From contig DIWS01000015.1 in the NCBI GenBank assembly GCA_002423585.1, positions 1 to 64,000 on the forward strand: DNA of 64,000 nucleotides. The letters run 5' to 3'. This document shows positions 48,112-56,299 of the stretch, in pieces. The notes under the pieces were generated by a model. That model had not been told where the DNA came from. It saw only the letters and a list, made by a program, of their open reading frames with translations, and did not search any database. Position numbers and translations under genes: made by a program. This DNA comes from Actinobacteria bacterium UBA6100 (lineage in GTDB: Bacteria; Actinomycetota; Coriobacteriia; Anaerosomatales; Anaerosomataceae). Positions within the stretch are counted from its first letter, which is position 1, and the number at the start of each line of letters is the position of its first letter.

Positions 48112-49614
48112 ATGTCTGAGCCGCTTCCCGGTCTGCTCATCGGCAAGAGCGGAATCGACGTGAACCTGCTGCCCGCGATGGCCAATCGCCACGGACTGGT
48201 GGCCGGCGCCACCGGAACCGGCAAGACGGTCTCGCTGCAGGTGCTCGCCGAGGCGTTCTCGGGGATCGGCGTGCCGGTGTTCGCCGCCGACATCAAAGGC
48301 GACCTCTCGGGCATCTCGCAGGCCGGTGGCGGCAACAGCAAGGTCGACGAGCGGCTGGCACTCCTCGGGCTCACCGACACCTGGGGCTTCCACGGCTCAC
48401 CGGTGACGCTCTGGGACGTCTTCGGCGAGCAGGGCCATCCCGTGCGCACGACGGTCTCCGAAGTGGGGCCGCTCCTGCTCGGCCGGATGCTCAACCTGAA
48501 CGACACGCAGGAGGCGGTGCTCACGATCGCGTTCCGCGTGGCCGACGAGAACGGCCTGCTGCTGCTCGACATCAAGGACCTGCGCTCGATGCTCAAGTAC
48601 GTCTCCGATAACGCGCGTGAGATCGGCAGCACGTACGGCAACGTGTCGCCGGCCAGTGTGGGAGCCATCCAGCGCTCGTTGCTCGCGCTCGAGGAGCAGG
48701 GAGGCGACCGGTTCTTCGGCGAGCCGGCGCTCGACCTGTTCGACTTCATCCAGACCGACGCCAACGGCAAGGGCATGGTGAACATCCTCGCCGCCGACCG
48801 GCTGATGACCTCGCCGCGCCTGTACTCCACGCTGCTGCTGTGGCTGCTCTCCGAGCTCTTCGAGCGCCTGCCCGAGGCGGGCGATCTGGCCAAGCCGAAG
48901 CTGGTGTTCTTCTTCGATGAGGCGCACCTGCTCTTCGACGACGCGCCCCCTGCGCTGCTCACCAAGATCGAGCAGGTCGTGCGGCTCATCCGCTCCAAGG
49001 GCGTTGGCGTCTACTTTGTCACGCAGAACCCGATCGATATCCCGGACACCGTCCTCGGCCAGTGCGGCAACAAGATCCAGCACGCGTTGCGCGCGTACAC
49101 GCCACGCGAGCAGAAGGCCGTGAAGGCGATGGCCGAGACGTTCCGGCCCAACCCGGAGCTCGGCGACGTCGAGGCCATGGTCACGGAGCTCAAGGTGGGC
49201 GAAGCGCTCGTGTCGCTGCTCCAGGCCGACGGTTCGCCGATGCCCGTCGAGCGCACGATGATGGTCTCGCCGCACGGGCGGATCGGTGCGATCGCCCCCG
49301 CCGAGCGCCAGGCCGTGATCGCGGGCTCACCGGTTGCCGGGCACTACGAGGCGGCCGTCGATCGCGAGAGCGCGTTCGAGTTGCTGAAGGCGCGTGCCGA
49401 GAAGGCCATCGCCGAGGAACAGGCGGCCGAAGCTCGCGATCTCGAGCTCAACGTGCCCAAGCCGACGAAGGCGGAGAAGCCCAGGAGCAGCCCGCGGCGG
49501 AGCGACACCTTCGCCGAGACGTTCGGGAAGAGCGTGATGCGGTCGATCGGGAGCCGGGCGGGTACGGCCATCGTTCGCGGCGTCCTCGGCACGATACTGG
49601 GTTCGAAGAAGTAA
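48112..49614 (+). CDS. HerA-like ATPase (DUF853/YjgR family)
   Basis: A 500-residue P-loop ATPase of the HerA/FtsK superfamily, YjgR type (DUF853). Walker A is GATGTGKT (about residue 32-39) and Walker B is LVFFFDEAHLLF. Further blocks are AADIKGDLSG, YFVTQNPIDIPDTVLGQ, and MVSPHGRIG. These proteins are presumed DNA-associated, but no nuclease partner (NurA) is near. AAAGGGG precedes ATG. Genes for an acidic helical protein, a zinc-finger membrane protein and a PH-like protein follow closely. Confidence 0.9.
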   Translation: MSEPLPGLLIGKSGIDVNLLPAMANRHGLVAGATGTGKTVSLQVLAEAFSGIGVPVFAADIKGDLSGISQAGGGNSKVDERLALLGLTDTWGFHGSPVTLWDVFGEQGHPVRTTVSEVGPLLLGRMLNLNDTQEAVLTIAFRVADENGLLLLDIKDLRSMLKYVSDNAREIGSTYGNVSPASVGAIQRSLLALEEQGGDRFFGEPALDLFDFIQTDANGKGMVNILAADRLMTSPRLYSTLLLWLLSELFERLPEAGDLAKPKLVFFFDEAHLLFDDAPPALLTKIEQVVRLIRSKGVGVYFVTQNPIDIPDTVLGQCGNKIQHALRAYTPREQKAVKAMAETFRPNPELGDVEAMVTELKVGEALVSLLQADGSPMPVERTMMVSPHGRIGAIAPAERQAVIAGSPVAGHYEAAVDRESAFELLKARAEKAIAEEQAAEARDLELNVPKPTKAEKPRSSPRRSDTFAETFGKSVMRSIGSRAGTAIVRGVLGTILGSKK

Positions 49615-49626
49615 GGAGTGAGCACG

Positions 49627-50109
49627 ATGAGCGATGAGATGAACCAGGCGACTCAGTCCCAGGCTGAGCCGGAGGCCGCCTCCGAGGCCGCGAGCGCGTG
49701 GCGCGAGGTTGTGAGCGAGCTCGACGCACTCGGTGCGGCGATCGGTCGCTGGGTGACCGCTGCGGCGAACGACCCGGAGAACAAGCGCAGGCTCGAGGAG
49801 CTCTCGAATCGCCTCGACGGATTCGTCGACAGCGTCGGATCCTCGGTCAAGGGCGCCACCGAGGGCGAGGTGGGCCAGTCGTTCAAGGAGGCCGCCGACA
49901 AGACCGGTGAGGCGTTCAAGGTGGCCGGGGACAAGTTCTCCGAGGAGGTCGGCCCCAAGCTGGCGGGCGCTTTCAAGACGATGAGCGAGAAGCTGCGCGG
50001 TGCCGCCGAGAAGATCGAGGAGCGGCAGCCCGAGGCGGCCGCTCCCGCCGCAGACGCACCCGTGGCCCCTGCTGATACACCCGACACGTCCGCCGGCCCC
50101 AGCGCCTGA
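49627..50109 (+). CDS. Acidic helical protein, unknown function
   Basis: A 160-residue, Ala/Glu/Lys-rich protein with no membrane helix. The central part (about 30-125) is amphipathic and probably helical (AANDPENKRRLEELSNRLDGF, then EGEVGQSFKEAADKTGEAF and GDKFSEEVGPKLAGAF). The C-terminus is Ala/Pro-rich and disordered. It resembles apolipoprotein-like or stress-type helical proteins in composition only. The ATG with AAGGAG 8 nt before it is preferred to a GTG nine bases earlier. It is 12 nt after the HerA-like gene. Confidence 0.7.
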   Translation: MSDEMNQATQSQAEPEAASEAASAWREVVSELDALGAAIGRWVTAAANDPENKRRLEELSNRLDGFVDSVGSSVKGATEGEVGQSFKEAADKTGEAFKVAGDKFSEEVGPKLAGAFKTMSEKLRGAAEKIEERQPEAAAPAADAPVAPADTPDTSAGPSA

Positions 50110-50128
50110 TCCCCACCGGAGACCCGCG

Positions 50129-50569
50129 ATGCCCAAGTGCACGTTCCACCCGAACGTCGAGACCAGCGTGCGGTGTGTCGAGTGCGACCGGCCGATCTGC
50201 CCGAAGGACTTCGTGGAGACCCCGGTCGGCTACAAGTGCAAGGAGTGCGCGCGCCAGCTGCCCTCGGCCAGACTCGCCATCAGGCCGAAGCAGCTGGCGC
50301 TCGCGGTGCTCGCCGCGGCCGTCGTCGGCATCGGCGGCTCGTTCCTCGCCTCGGCGGTCGGTTACGTCGACTGGCCGATCGCGGTGCTCCTGGGCATCGG
50401 TGCCGGTGAGGCCGCGCGTCGGGCCTCCGGGGGACATCGAGGTGCGGCTGTCGCCACTGCCGCAGGGAGTTCCGTCCTCATCGGCGCTGCGCTGGCCGGA
50501 CTCAGTTCGTTCGCCGCGGTGGTGGGGACCGTGCTCGCGATCGTGGTCGTCGTCAACCGGTTGTGGTGA
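50129..50569 (+). CDS. B-box-type zinc finger membrane protein
   Basis: 146 residues. The N-terminus is a B-box-like zinc finger (CTFHPNVETSVRCVECDRPICPKDF, then GYKCKECA), a module often seen in front of rhomboid proteases in actinobacteria. Here three or four helices follow (about 55-145) without rhomboid motifs. The motif suggests a metal-bound cytoplasmic head. It is in the HerA-associated cluster and is followed directly by the PH-like gene. Confidence 0.78.
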   Translation: MPKCTFHPNVETSVRCVECDRPICPKDFVETPVGYKCKECARQLPSARLAIRPKQLALAVLAAAVVGIGGSFLASAVGYVDWPIAVLLGIGAGEAARRASGGHRGAAVATAAGSSVLIGAALAGLSSFAAVVGTVLAIVVVVNRLW

Positions 50570-50574
50570 ACGGC

Positions 50575-51111
50575 ATGGCGGGAACACTCATCAGCCGGTT
50601 CAAACCGTCGCCGTCCTTCGGGTGGCTGTGGCTGGTCGGTCTGACGGCGCTCATTGCCGTCTCGGGGCTTCCGCTCGTGAGGCCCGATCTTGTTCCCGAT
50701 GACGAACGGATCGCGGTGTGGATCGGTCTCGCGATCATGGTGCCGCTGCTCGCCTACATGCTCACCACGCTCGCCTCGATCCCTGCCATGCGCTACGACC
50801 TCACCACCGACGAGGTGGTGCTCTCCTGCGGCCCACTCGTGAGCTACCGCATTCCGTACGCATCCATCGAGGACGTGCGCCGCACAACGCTCACACCGAC
50901 GCTCTGGTCGAGCATGCGCTTCCCTGGGCTCGCGCTCGGCAGCGTGCTGTACGCGGACATCGGCAAGGTGCGCATGTGCGCCAAGCGCATGTCGCGTGAC
51001 ATCCTGCTGATCACTGCCGGCGGCCGTCGCTACGGTCTCACGCCCGACGACGAGGCCGGCTTCATCGCGGCGCTCTCACTCATGGCGCCAGCACACCGCT
51101 TCTCCACGTAA
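50575..51111 (+). CDS. Membrane protein with bacterial PH-like domain
   Basis: 178 residues. Two helices at the N-terminus (about 16-37 and 48-70) are followed by a bacterial PH-like domain (YDLTTDEVVLSCGPLVSYRIPYASIEDVRRT, then ISRDILLITAG-like strand DILLITAGGRRYGLTPDDEAGFIAAL). It fits the bPH family found in small membrane proteins. An in-frame GTG at 50566 would overlap the upstream stop in GTGA and is an alternative start. Function unknown. Confidence 0.75.
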   Translation: MAGTLISRFKPSPSFGWLWLVGLTALIAVSGLPLVRPDLVPDDERIAVWIGLAIMVPLLAYMLTTLASIPAMRYDLTTDEVVLSCGPLVSYRIPYASIEDVRRTTLTPTLWSSMRFPGLALGSVLYADIGKVRMCAKRMSRDILLITAGGRRYGLTPDDEAGFIAALSLMAPAHRFST

Positions 51112-51205
51112 TCTCCACGACTGCGTGCTACCTTCGGCCCGATTCATGCTTGTTGTGTCGCGGGTCCGCTCGTGATGCGGACAGCTGACGAAGGAGGACG
51201 TACCG

Positions 51206-51598
51206 ATGGATCCGAAGCTGAAGACCGCGCTCGCGGTCATCGTGGGGATTGTGATCGGCGTGACGCTGCTCGGCGGAGCATTCGCCTCGCACGCGGTCAT
51301 GCGCACTGTCGCGTTCGGTGGCGCTGCGAACCAGGGGTACGGCATGATGACGCCGCGCCAGGGGTTCGACGACGGCCGGGGCATGATGGGTCCCCTCGGC
51401 GGGCAGAACGGCGCGCCGGAGGCGTTCGGCGGATGCCCGAACAACGGCGGGTGCCCGGGCGGCGTGTGTCCGGATCCGGGTCAGGGCCTGATGGGCCCCC
51501 GCGGTGGGTATCAGCGCGGGCCGCAGGACGGCACGGGCGTGTGCCCCAACGGTGGTGTCTGCCCTAACGTGTCCGACGCGCCCGCAAGCGAGTCCTAG
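51206..51598 (+). CDS. Membrane-anchored Gly/Cys-Pro-rich small protein
   Basis: 130 residues: one helix (about 7-30), then a low-complexity extracytoplasmic tail rich in Gly, Met and Cys-Pro (GCPNNGGCPGGVCPDPG, then GVCPNGGVCPN). Spaced Cys-Pro pairs suggest metal or haem binding or disulfide links, but I know no family. AAGGAGG lies upstream of ATG. It sits 52 nt before the 2Fe-2S ATPase gene and may be cotranscribed with it. Confidence 0.65.
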   Translation: MDPKLKTALAVIVGIVIGVTLLGGAFASHAVMRTVAFGGAANQGYGMMTPRQGFDDGRGMMGPLGGQNGAPEAFGGCPNNGGCPGGVCPDPGQGLMGPRGGYQRGPQDGTGVCPNGGVCPNVSDAPASES

Positions 51599-51650
51599 GC
51601 GCGACGCAGAGCACGCGCTCGCGGTATCCTCAGAGCCGAGGAGGCCACGG

Positions 51651-53255
51651 ATGAGCGAGCGCGTCACCATACGTTTCGAGCCGGCCGGGCGCACCGTCAA
51701 GGTGCCGGTCGGCTCGACGCTTCTCGAGGCGGCGCGCGCCGCCGGTCTCGCGATCGACGCACCCTGTGGCGGAGCCGGCACCTGCGGTTCGTGCAGGGTG
51801 GTCGCCGCCGGGTCACTCGAGCCACCCACCCGCACCGAGCGCGAGCTCCTCGGCGGCGCGGGGCTTTCGGCGGGCAAGCGGCTCGCGTGCCGCGCACGCG
51901 TGTCGGGTGATGTGACCGTCACGCTCGAGGAGGCCATGCGCGAGATGCGCGTCGTCACCTCCGCCGAGCAGGCGGTTGCCGAGGTGGAGGACCCTGCCCT
52001 GCGCGGTGTGACGGGGATCGGCACCGTGGTGGGCGCCGCCATCGACATCGGGACCACCACCGTCGCGGTGCAGCTTCTCGACCTCAGGACCGGTGAGGTG
52101 CTGGCCACATCCGGCGACCTCAACGCCCAGCGCGTCTTCGGCGCTGACGTCCTGTCACGCGTCGCCTTTGCTTCGGCGGATGGTGGCTCTGAGCTGCAGC
52201 GCCTGATCGTGAGCCAGCTCGATGAGATGCTCGCGCAGGCGCTCAGGACCGCGGGCCTCTCCCTGGAGCGGCTTGCCGAGGCCGTGATCGTCGGCAACAC
52301 CGCGATGACCGGCCTGCTTCTCGGCGCGGATGTCTCGCCGCTGGGTGAAGCCCCCTACGAGGGGGCGCCGACCGCCGGCGCGCGCCTCGCGGGCGGGGAG
52401 ATGGGGCTCACATCGACGCCGTCGCTCGACGTGGGGGTGCTGCCCGGCGCTTCGGCGTTCATCGGCTCGGATGTCATCGCCGGCATTCTCGCGACGCGGC
52501 TGGCCGAGCGCGTGGCGCCGACGCTCATGATCGACCTGGGCACGAACGGCGAGATCGTTCTCGCGGCCGGCGGGCAGTTGCTTGCGGCCTCCACTGCTGC
52601 AGGTCCGGCGCTCGAGGGCGCGTCCATCGAGTGCGGCATGCGTGCCGAGGCGGGCGCGATCGAGCGCGTGGATCTCGAGGGTGACAGACTCGCGCTCACG
52701 ACGATCGGCGGTCGGGAGCCGCTCGGCATCTGCGGGAGCGGTCTGCTCGATCTGGTGGCCGCCCTGCTCGATGTGGGCGTGATCGACGGCAGCGGGCGGT
52801 TCGTCGATCGGGTGGGGAGCCCCTTCCGCGACCGCTTCACATCCCGCGACGGTGTCCGCGCGTTCGTGCTGGACGCCCCGGCCGAAATAGTGCTCACGCA
52901 GAAGGATGTCCGGCAGGTGCAGCTTGCGATCGGCGCGGTGCGAACCGGCATCGACCTGCTGCTCGAGGCGGCCGGCATCGGCCCCTCGGCGATCGTGAAC
53001 GTCGTGGTCGCCGGTGGCTTCGGCTACCACGTGCGCGCCGGGTCGCTCGTGCGCCTGGGGCTCGTCCCGGCGGTGTGGCACGACCGTGTCACCTTCGGCG
53101 GCAACACGGCGCTCGCGGGCGCACGCATGGCGCTCGTGAACAGTCGTGTGCGCGCGAAGGCGAGCGAGATCGCGGCTGTCATCCGCACGATCGATCTTGC
53201 CGCGCACGCCGAGTTCCAGCAGCGCTTCCTTGCCGCCCTCACATTCCCCGCCTGA
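51651..53255 (+). CDS. RACo/RamA-like 2Fe-2S ferredoxin-ASKHA ATPase (DUF4445)
   Basis: A 534-residue protein. The N-terminal ferredoxin-like 2Fe-2S domain has CGGAGTCGSCRV and LACRA (four Cys, about residues 42-83). The C-terminal part is the ASKHA-fold ATPase of the DUF4445 family (AAIDIGTTTVAVQLLD, VGNTAMTGLLLG, TLMIDLGTNGEIVLA, GICGSGLLDLVAALL, VVAGGFGYHV). Members such as RACo reduce inactive Co(II) corrinoid proteins using ATP. No corrinoid protein or methyltransferase of this class is in the window, so the target is unknown. It precedes the YedE-type transporter. Confidence 0.92.
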   Translation: MSERVTIRFEPAGRTVKVPVGSTLLEAARAAGLAIDAPCGGAGTCGSCRVVAAGSLEPPTRTERELLGGAGLSAGKRLACRARVSGDVTVTLEEAMREMRVVTSAEQAVAEVEDPALRGVTGIGTVVGAAIDIGTTTVAVQLLDLRTGEVLATSGDLNAQRVFGADVLSRVAFASADGGSELQRLIVSQLDEMLAQALRTAGLSLERLAEAVIVGNTAMTGLLLGADVSPLGEAPYEGAPTAGARLAGGEMGLTSTPSLDVGVLPGASAFIGSDVIAGILATRLAERVAPTLMIDLGTNGEIVLAAGGQLLAASTAAGPALEGASIECGMRAEAGAIERVDLEGDRLALTTIGGREPLGICGSGLLDLVAALLDVGVIDGSGRFVDRVGSPFRDRFTSRDGVRAFVLDAPAEIVLTQKDVRQVQLAIGAVRTGIDLLLEAAGIGPSAIVNVVVAGGFGYHVRAGSLVRLGLVPAVWHDRVTFGGNTALAGARMALVNSRVRAKASEIAAVIRTIDLAAHAEFQQRFLAALTFPA

Positions 53256-53294
53256 CGCCTCGGCCGCTTGACATTCCGTTTCTCTAATGGCAAT

Positions 53295-53323
53295 CATCTG
53301 ACAGCCTTATAGGTCGTCAGATG
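53295..53323. promoter_or_regulatory. Inverted repeat in the YedE promoter region
   Basis: CATCTGAC (53295-53302) and GTCAGATG (53316-53323), perfect 8-bp arms with a 13-nt loop. It ends 9 nt before the YedE start. A TTGACA (53268-53273) lies 22 nt further upstream, with AATCAT (53292-53297) as a possible -10. The repeat thus overlaps the presumed start site. Confidence 0.55.
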
Positions 53324-53331
53324 GGAGTGGC

Positions 53332-54591
53332 ATGCGGAAGCGCCGGGTGGTCGGTCCCACCGCGTGGATCCTTGGAGGGTCGGGCCTGTTCATCGGAGCG
53401 GTTGCCGCGTGGCTCGTGGGCCAGGGCAATCCGGGCAACATGGGCCTGTGCATCGCGTGCTTCCTGCGGGACATCACGGGCTTCTTCGTGGGCGGCATCA
53501 CCAACCAGGGTGCTGTGGCCTACATCAGGCCCGAGATCATCGGCATCATCCTCGGCGCGATGGGCGCCGCGCTCGTGACGCGCGAGTTCCGTCCGCGTGG
53601 TGGTAGCGCACCACTCATTCGGTTCGTTCTCGGCTTCATCTTCATGTCCGGCGCGCTCATCTTCCTCGGCTGCACGGTGCGCGCGTGGCTCCGCCTCGGC
53701 GGCGGAGACCTCACGGCCATCTGGGGCGTGCTGGGCATCGTGGCGGGCGTGCTGCTCGGTATCGTGGCGCTCAAGCGCGGCTTCAATCTCGGTCGCGCAC
53801 GCGCGATCGCCAGGCCGGTCGGCTGGATCCTGCCGGCGTTCGCGGTCGTGCTGCTCGTCTTCGCGCTGATCGCGACCTTCGGCACCAAGCCGGAGTTCGC
53901 CACGCAGACGATGGAGGGCGCGTTCGCTACGGGCGATACGCCGGCCGCAGTCTTCCTGAAGACGGACGGAGAGCCCTCGCAGGTGCTCAAGCCCGAGGGC
54001 GGATCACGCGCCGAAGACGGTTCGATCGTGGCCGAAGACGGCAGCGTGGCGGCCTCCGCCGAGTCTGTCGCCGCCGCCAAGCCGCAGCCGGGCGGGAAGC
54101 GCGCCGTGCTGTGGGTGTCGCTCATCGCGGGCCTGGCGATCGGTGTCGTCGCGCAGCGCAGCCGGTTCTGCACGATCGGCGGCATCCGCGACGCGATCCT
54201 GGTGAGGCGCTACGACCTGCTCTTCGGCGTCATCGGTCTGCTGATCGGGTCGACCATCGTCAACCTGCTCCTCGGCCAGTACGACCTGGGCTTCGCGAAC
54301 CAGCCCGTGGCGCACAACGACGCGCTCGGCAGCTTCGCGGCGATGACGGTCGCCACGTTCGCGGCGATGCTGCTCGGCGGGTGCCCGTTCCGCCAGGTGA
54401 TCATGGGTTCCGAGGGCGACTCGGACTCGACGACTGCGGTCGCGGGCATGCTCGTGGGCGCGGGCTTCATGCACTGGGCGGGCCTGGCTTCGTCGGCCAA
54501 GGGGCTTGCGCCCAACGCATGGCTCGCGATGGGCGTGATGGCACTGGTCCTCGTCGCGGTCGCCCTCTTCGGCGCCCGCAAGACGGCATAG
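53332..54591 (+). CDS. YeeE/YedE family membrane transporter
   Basis: A 419-residue membrane protein of the YeeE/YedE (thiosulfate/selenium-type) family. Two internally related halves each carry conserved Cys: GNMGLCIACFLRDITGF and SRFCTIGGIRDAILVRR, plus LGGCPFRQVIMGSEGD late. About ten helices are expected. A central acidic Ala/Glu-rich linker (about 190-265, EPSQVLKPEGGSRAEDGSIV) separates the halves. The TusA/YedF-like gene follows 16 nt later, the pairing seen in selenium or sulfur-trafficking loci. Whether Se or S is moved cannot be decided. Confidence 0.87.
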   Translation: MRKRRVVGPTAWILGGSGLFIGAVAAWLVGQGNPGNMGLCIACFLRDITGFFVGGITNQGAVAYIRPEIIGIILGAMGAALVTREFRPRGGSAPLIRFVLGFIFMSGALIFLGCTVRAWLRLGGGDLTAIWGVLGIVAGVLLGIVALKRGFNLGRARAIARPVGWILPAFAVVLLVFALIATFGTKPEFATQTMEGAFATGDTPAAVFLKTDGEPSQVLKPEGGSRAEDGSIVAEDGSVAASAESVAAAKPQPGGKRAVLWVSLIAGLAIGVVAQRSRFCTIGGIRDAILVRRYDLLFGVIGLLIGSTIVNLLLGQYDLGFANQPVAHNDALGSFAAMTVATFAAMLLGGCPFRQVIMGSEGDSDSTTAVAGMLVGAGFMHWAGLASSAKGLAPNAWLAMGVMALVLVAVALFGARKTA

Positions 54592-54607
54592 GGTGAGGGG
54601 AGAGGCG

Positions 54608-54817
54608 ATGAAGGAACTGGACGTGCGAGGGCTCTCCTGCCCGATGCCGCTGATGCACACGAAGAAGGCGCTCGAGGACGGCACGCGGGAGATGCTCGTG
54701 CTGGCCGACAGCGGTACCGCCAAGGCGAACGTGGTCGCACTGCTCGCGGATGCCGGCTTCACGGTGACTGTGGAGGATGTGGGCGTGGAGTACCGGATCA
54801 CGGCCGTGCGCGACTAG
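54608..54817 (+). CDS. TusA/SirA-like sulfurtransferase (YedF-like)
   Basis: A 69-residue TusA-fold protein with the hallmark CPMPLMHTKKAL (CPxP, Cys at about residue 11). It carries sulfur or selenium as a persulfide/selenide on that Cys. Its position directly after the YedE transporter suggests it accepts the imported chalcogen. GGGGAGAGG precedes ATG. No selD/selA or sulfur-transfer partner is nearby. Confidence 0.88.
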   Translation: MKELDVRGLSCPMPLMHTKKALEDGTREMLVLADSGTAKANVVALLADAGFTVTVEDVGVEYRITAVRD

Positions 54818-54926
54818 GCGCATCACGCGTCACGCGAGAGAGGTCATCGCTCACCCCGATCGCACCCTGGACGCCGCTGCCGCCTCGCGGGTACTCTCGG
54901 TACACCACCGAACGCGGGGAGGCTTC

Positions 54927-55139
54927 ATGTTGCTGGGAATCGCGATCAACGGCTGGATGCTTGTGGCGGGCGGAGCGGCCATCTTCCTTCTGATGGTCTT
55001 CCAGGTGCTTCAGGGTCTCCGCAAGATCAAGTTCAAGGGCAAGCTGCACCTACAGGTTCACAAGGCGAGCGCGTACGCCCTCCTGGGCATCACCGTGTTC
55101 CACGCACTCGCAGCACTCGCGTTCCTCGGCATCATCTAA
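54927..55139 (+). CDS. Small two-helix membrane protein, possible haem ligands
   Basis: A 70-residue protein with two helices (about 8-30 and 48-69) joined by a basic loop (GLRKIKFKGKLHLQVHK). Histidines in HLQVHKASAY and ITVFHALA sit at helix ends as in cytochrome-b-type proteins, so haem binding is conceivable. GGGGAGG lies 5 nt before ATG. It follows the TusA-like gene. I do not recognise a family. Confidence 0.65.
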   Translation: MLLGIAINGWMLVAGGAAIFLLMVFQVLQGLRKIKFKGKLHLQVHKASAYALLGITVFHALAALAFLGII

Positions 55140-55189
55140 GACCGCGAATGCGGCCGAAGCGCCGCACGGCCGGAGGACCTGGAGGAGCA

Positions 55190-56194
55190 ATGGACTCGTC
55201 AAGTCAGTACCAGCAGCCTGCGCCGCAGGTGCCCGGTGAACCTCAGGCGGTGCAGCCCGCATACGCTCCGCCACAGCCCGAGCCGAAGAAGAAGATGTCG
55301 GCGGGCGCGAAGTGGGCGATCGGCCTCGGCGTGGGGTTCGTGCTCCTGATGCTCTTCTCGTGCATCGGGTCGCTGCTGATCCTTGGCTCCGACGCCAGTA
55401 TGTTCGCCATCGGCGACAGTATCGCGGTCATCCGCATCGACTCCGTCATCCAGGGCGCGAGCGGCGGCAGCGGTGACCCCGAGTACGTGCTCGACCAGAT
55501 CGATCAGGCGCTCGCAGACGACAGCGTGAAGGCGATCCTGCTGCGCGTCGATTCGCCCGGCGGCACCGTGGCCGCGTCACAGGAGATCACCCTCGCGGTG
55601 CGTCGCGCCGCCGAGGTGAAGCCGATCGTCACGAGCGTGGGCGATATCTGCGCGTCCGGCGCCTACATGGTGGCTGCGCAGACCGACGAGATCATCGCCT
55701 CGCCGGGATCCACGGTGGGCAGCATCGGCGTGATCATGGAGGTCGCCAACGTCGAGGAACTGCTCAACAAGATCGGCGTGAGTTTCACCACGCTCACCTA
55801 CGGAGAGTACAAGGATGCCGGCAGCATGTACCGCAGCCTCACCGAGACCGAGACCGCGATGCTGAACGAGGAGCTCGCGACCATCGGTGACCAGTTCATC
55901 GCCGATGTGGCCGAGGGCCGCGGCATGGACGAGGACGAGGTGCGCGAGCTCGCCACGGGATGGGCGTGGGTGGGGAGCGAGGCCCTCGAGCTCGGGCTCA
56001 TCGACTCGCTCGGCAACTACGACGACGCCGTGGACCGCGCCGCCGAACTCGGCGGGATCGAGGGCGAGCCGAACATCGTGAGTTACGAGTACATCGACCC
56101 GCTCGCAGGCTTCTACAGCAACCTGCTCGGCATCGTCTCCAGGGCGAACGAGATCGATGCAGAGTCGCTCCAGCGCATCGCGCTGCCGAGGTAG
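55190..56194 (+). CDS. sppA: Signal peptide peptidase SppA
   Basis: A 334-residue SppA-type peptidase with one helix near 42-62 after a Pro-rich cytoplasmic leader (QYQQPAPQVPGEPQAVQP). It is the short (single-domain) form. Catalytic serine is in SVGDICASGAYMVAAQ and the lysine in LTYGEYKDAGSMYR, the Ser/Lys dyad pattern of the family. It degrades residual signal peptides in the membrane. GGAGGAGC precedes ATG. It is a single gene, 105 nt before purC. Confidence 0.93.
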   Translation: MDSSSQYQQPAPQVPGEPQAVQPAYAPPQPEPKKKMSAGAKWAIGLGVGFVLLMLFSCIGSLLILGSDASMFAIGDSIAVIRIDSVIQGASGGSGDPEYVLDQIDQALADDSVKAILLRVDSPGGTVAASQEITLAVRRAAEVKPIVTSVGDICASGAYMVAAQTDEIIASPGSTVGSIGVIMEVANVEELLNKIGVSFTTLTYGEYKDAGSMYRSLTETETAMLNEELATIGDQFIADVAEGRGMDEDEVRELATGWAWVGSEALELGLIDSLGNYDDAVDRAAELGGIEGEPNIVSYEYIDPLAGFYSNLLGIVSRANEIDAESLQRIALPR

Positions 56195-56299
56195 CGCGCC
56201 CCGCACGTCCGGTCGGTATCGCCTACAATGCACGCATGAGCCGCGCCATCACGGTGAGTGCGCGGCGCGACGTCCGCCTCGCTCCGAAAGGACGCCTCC

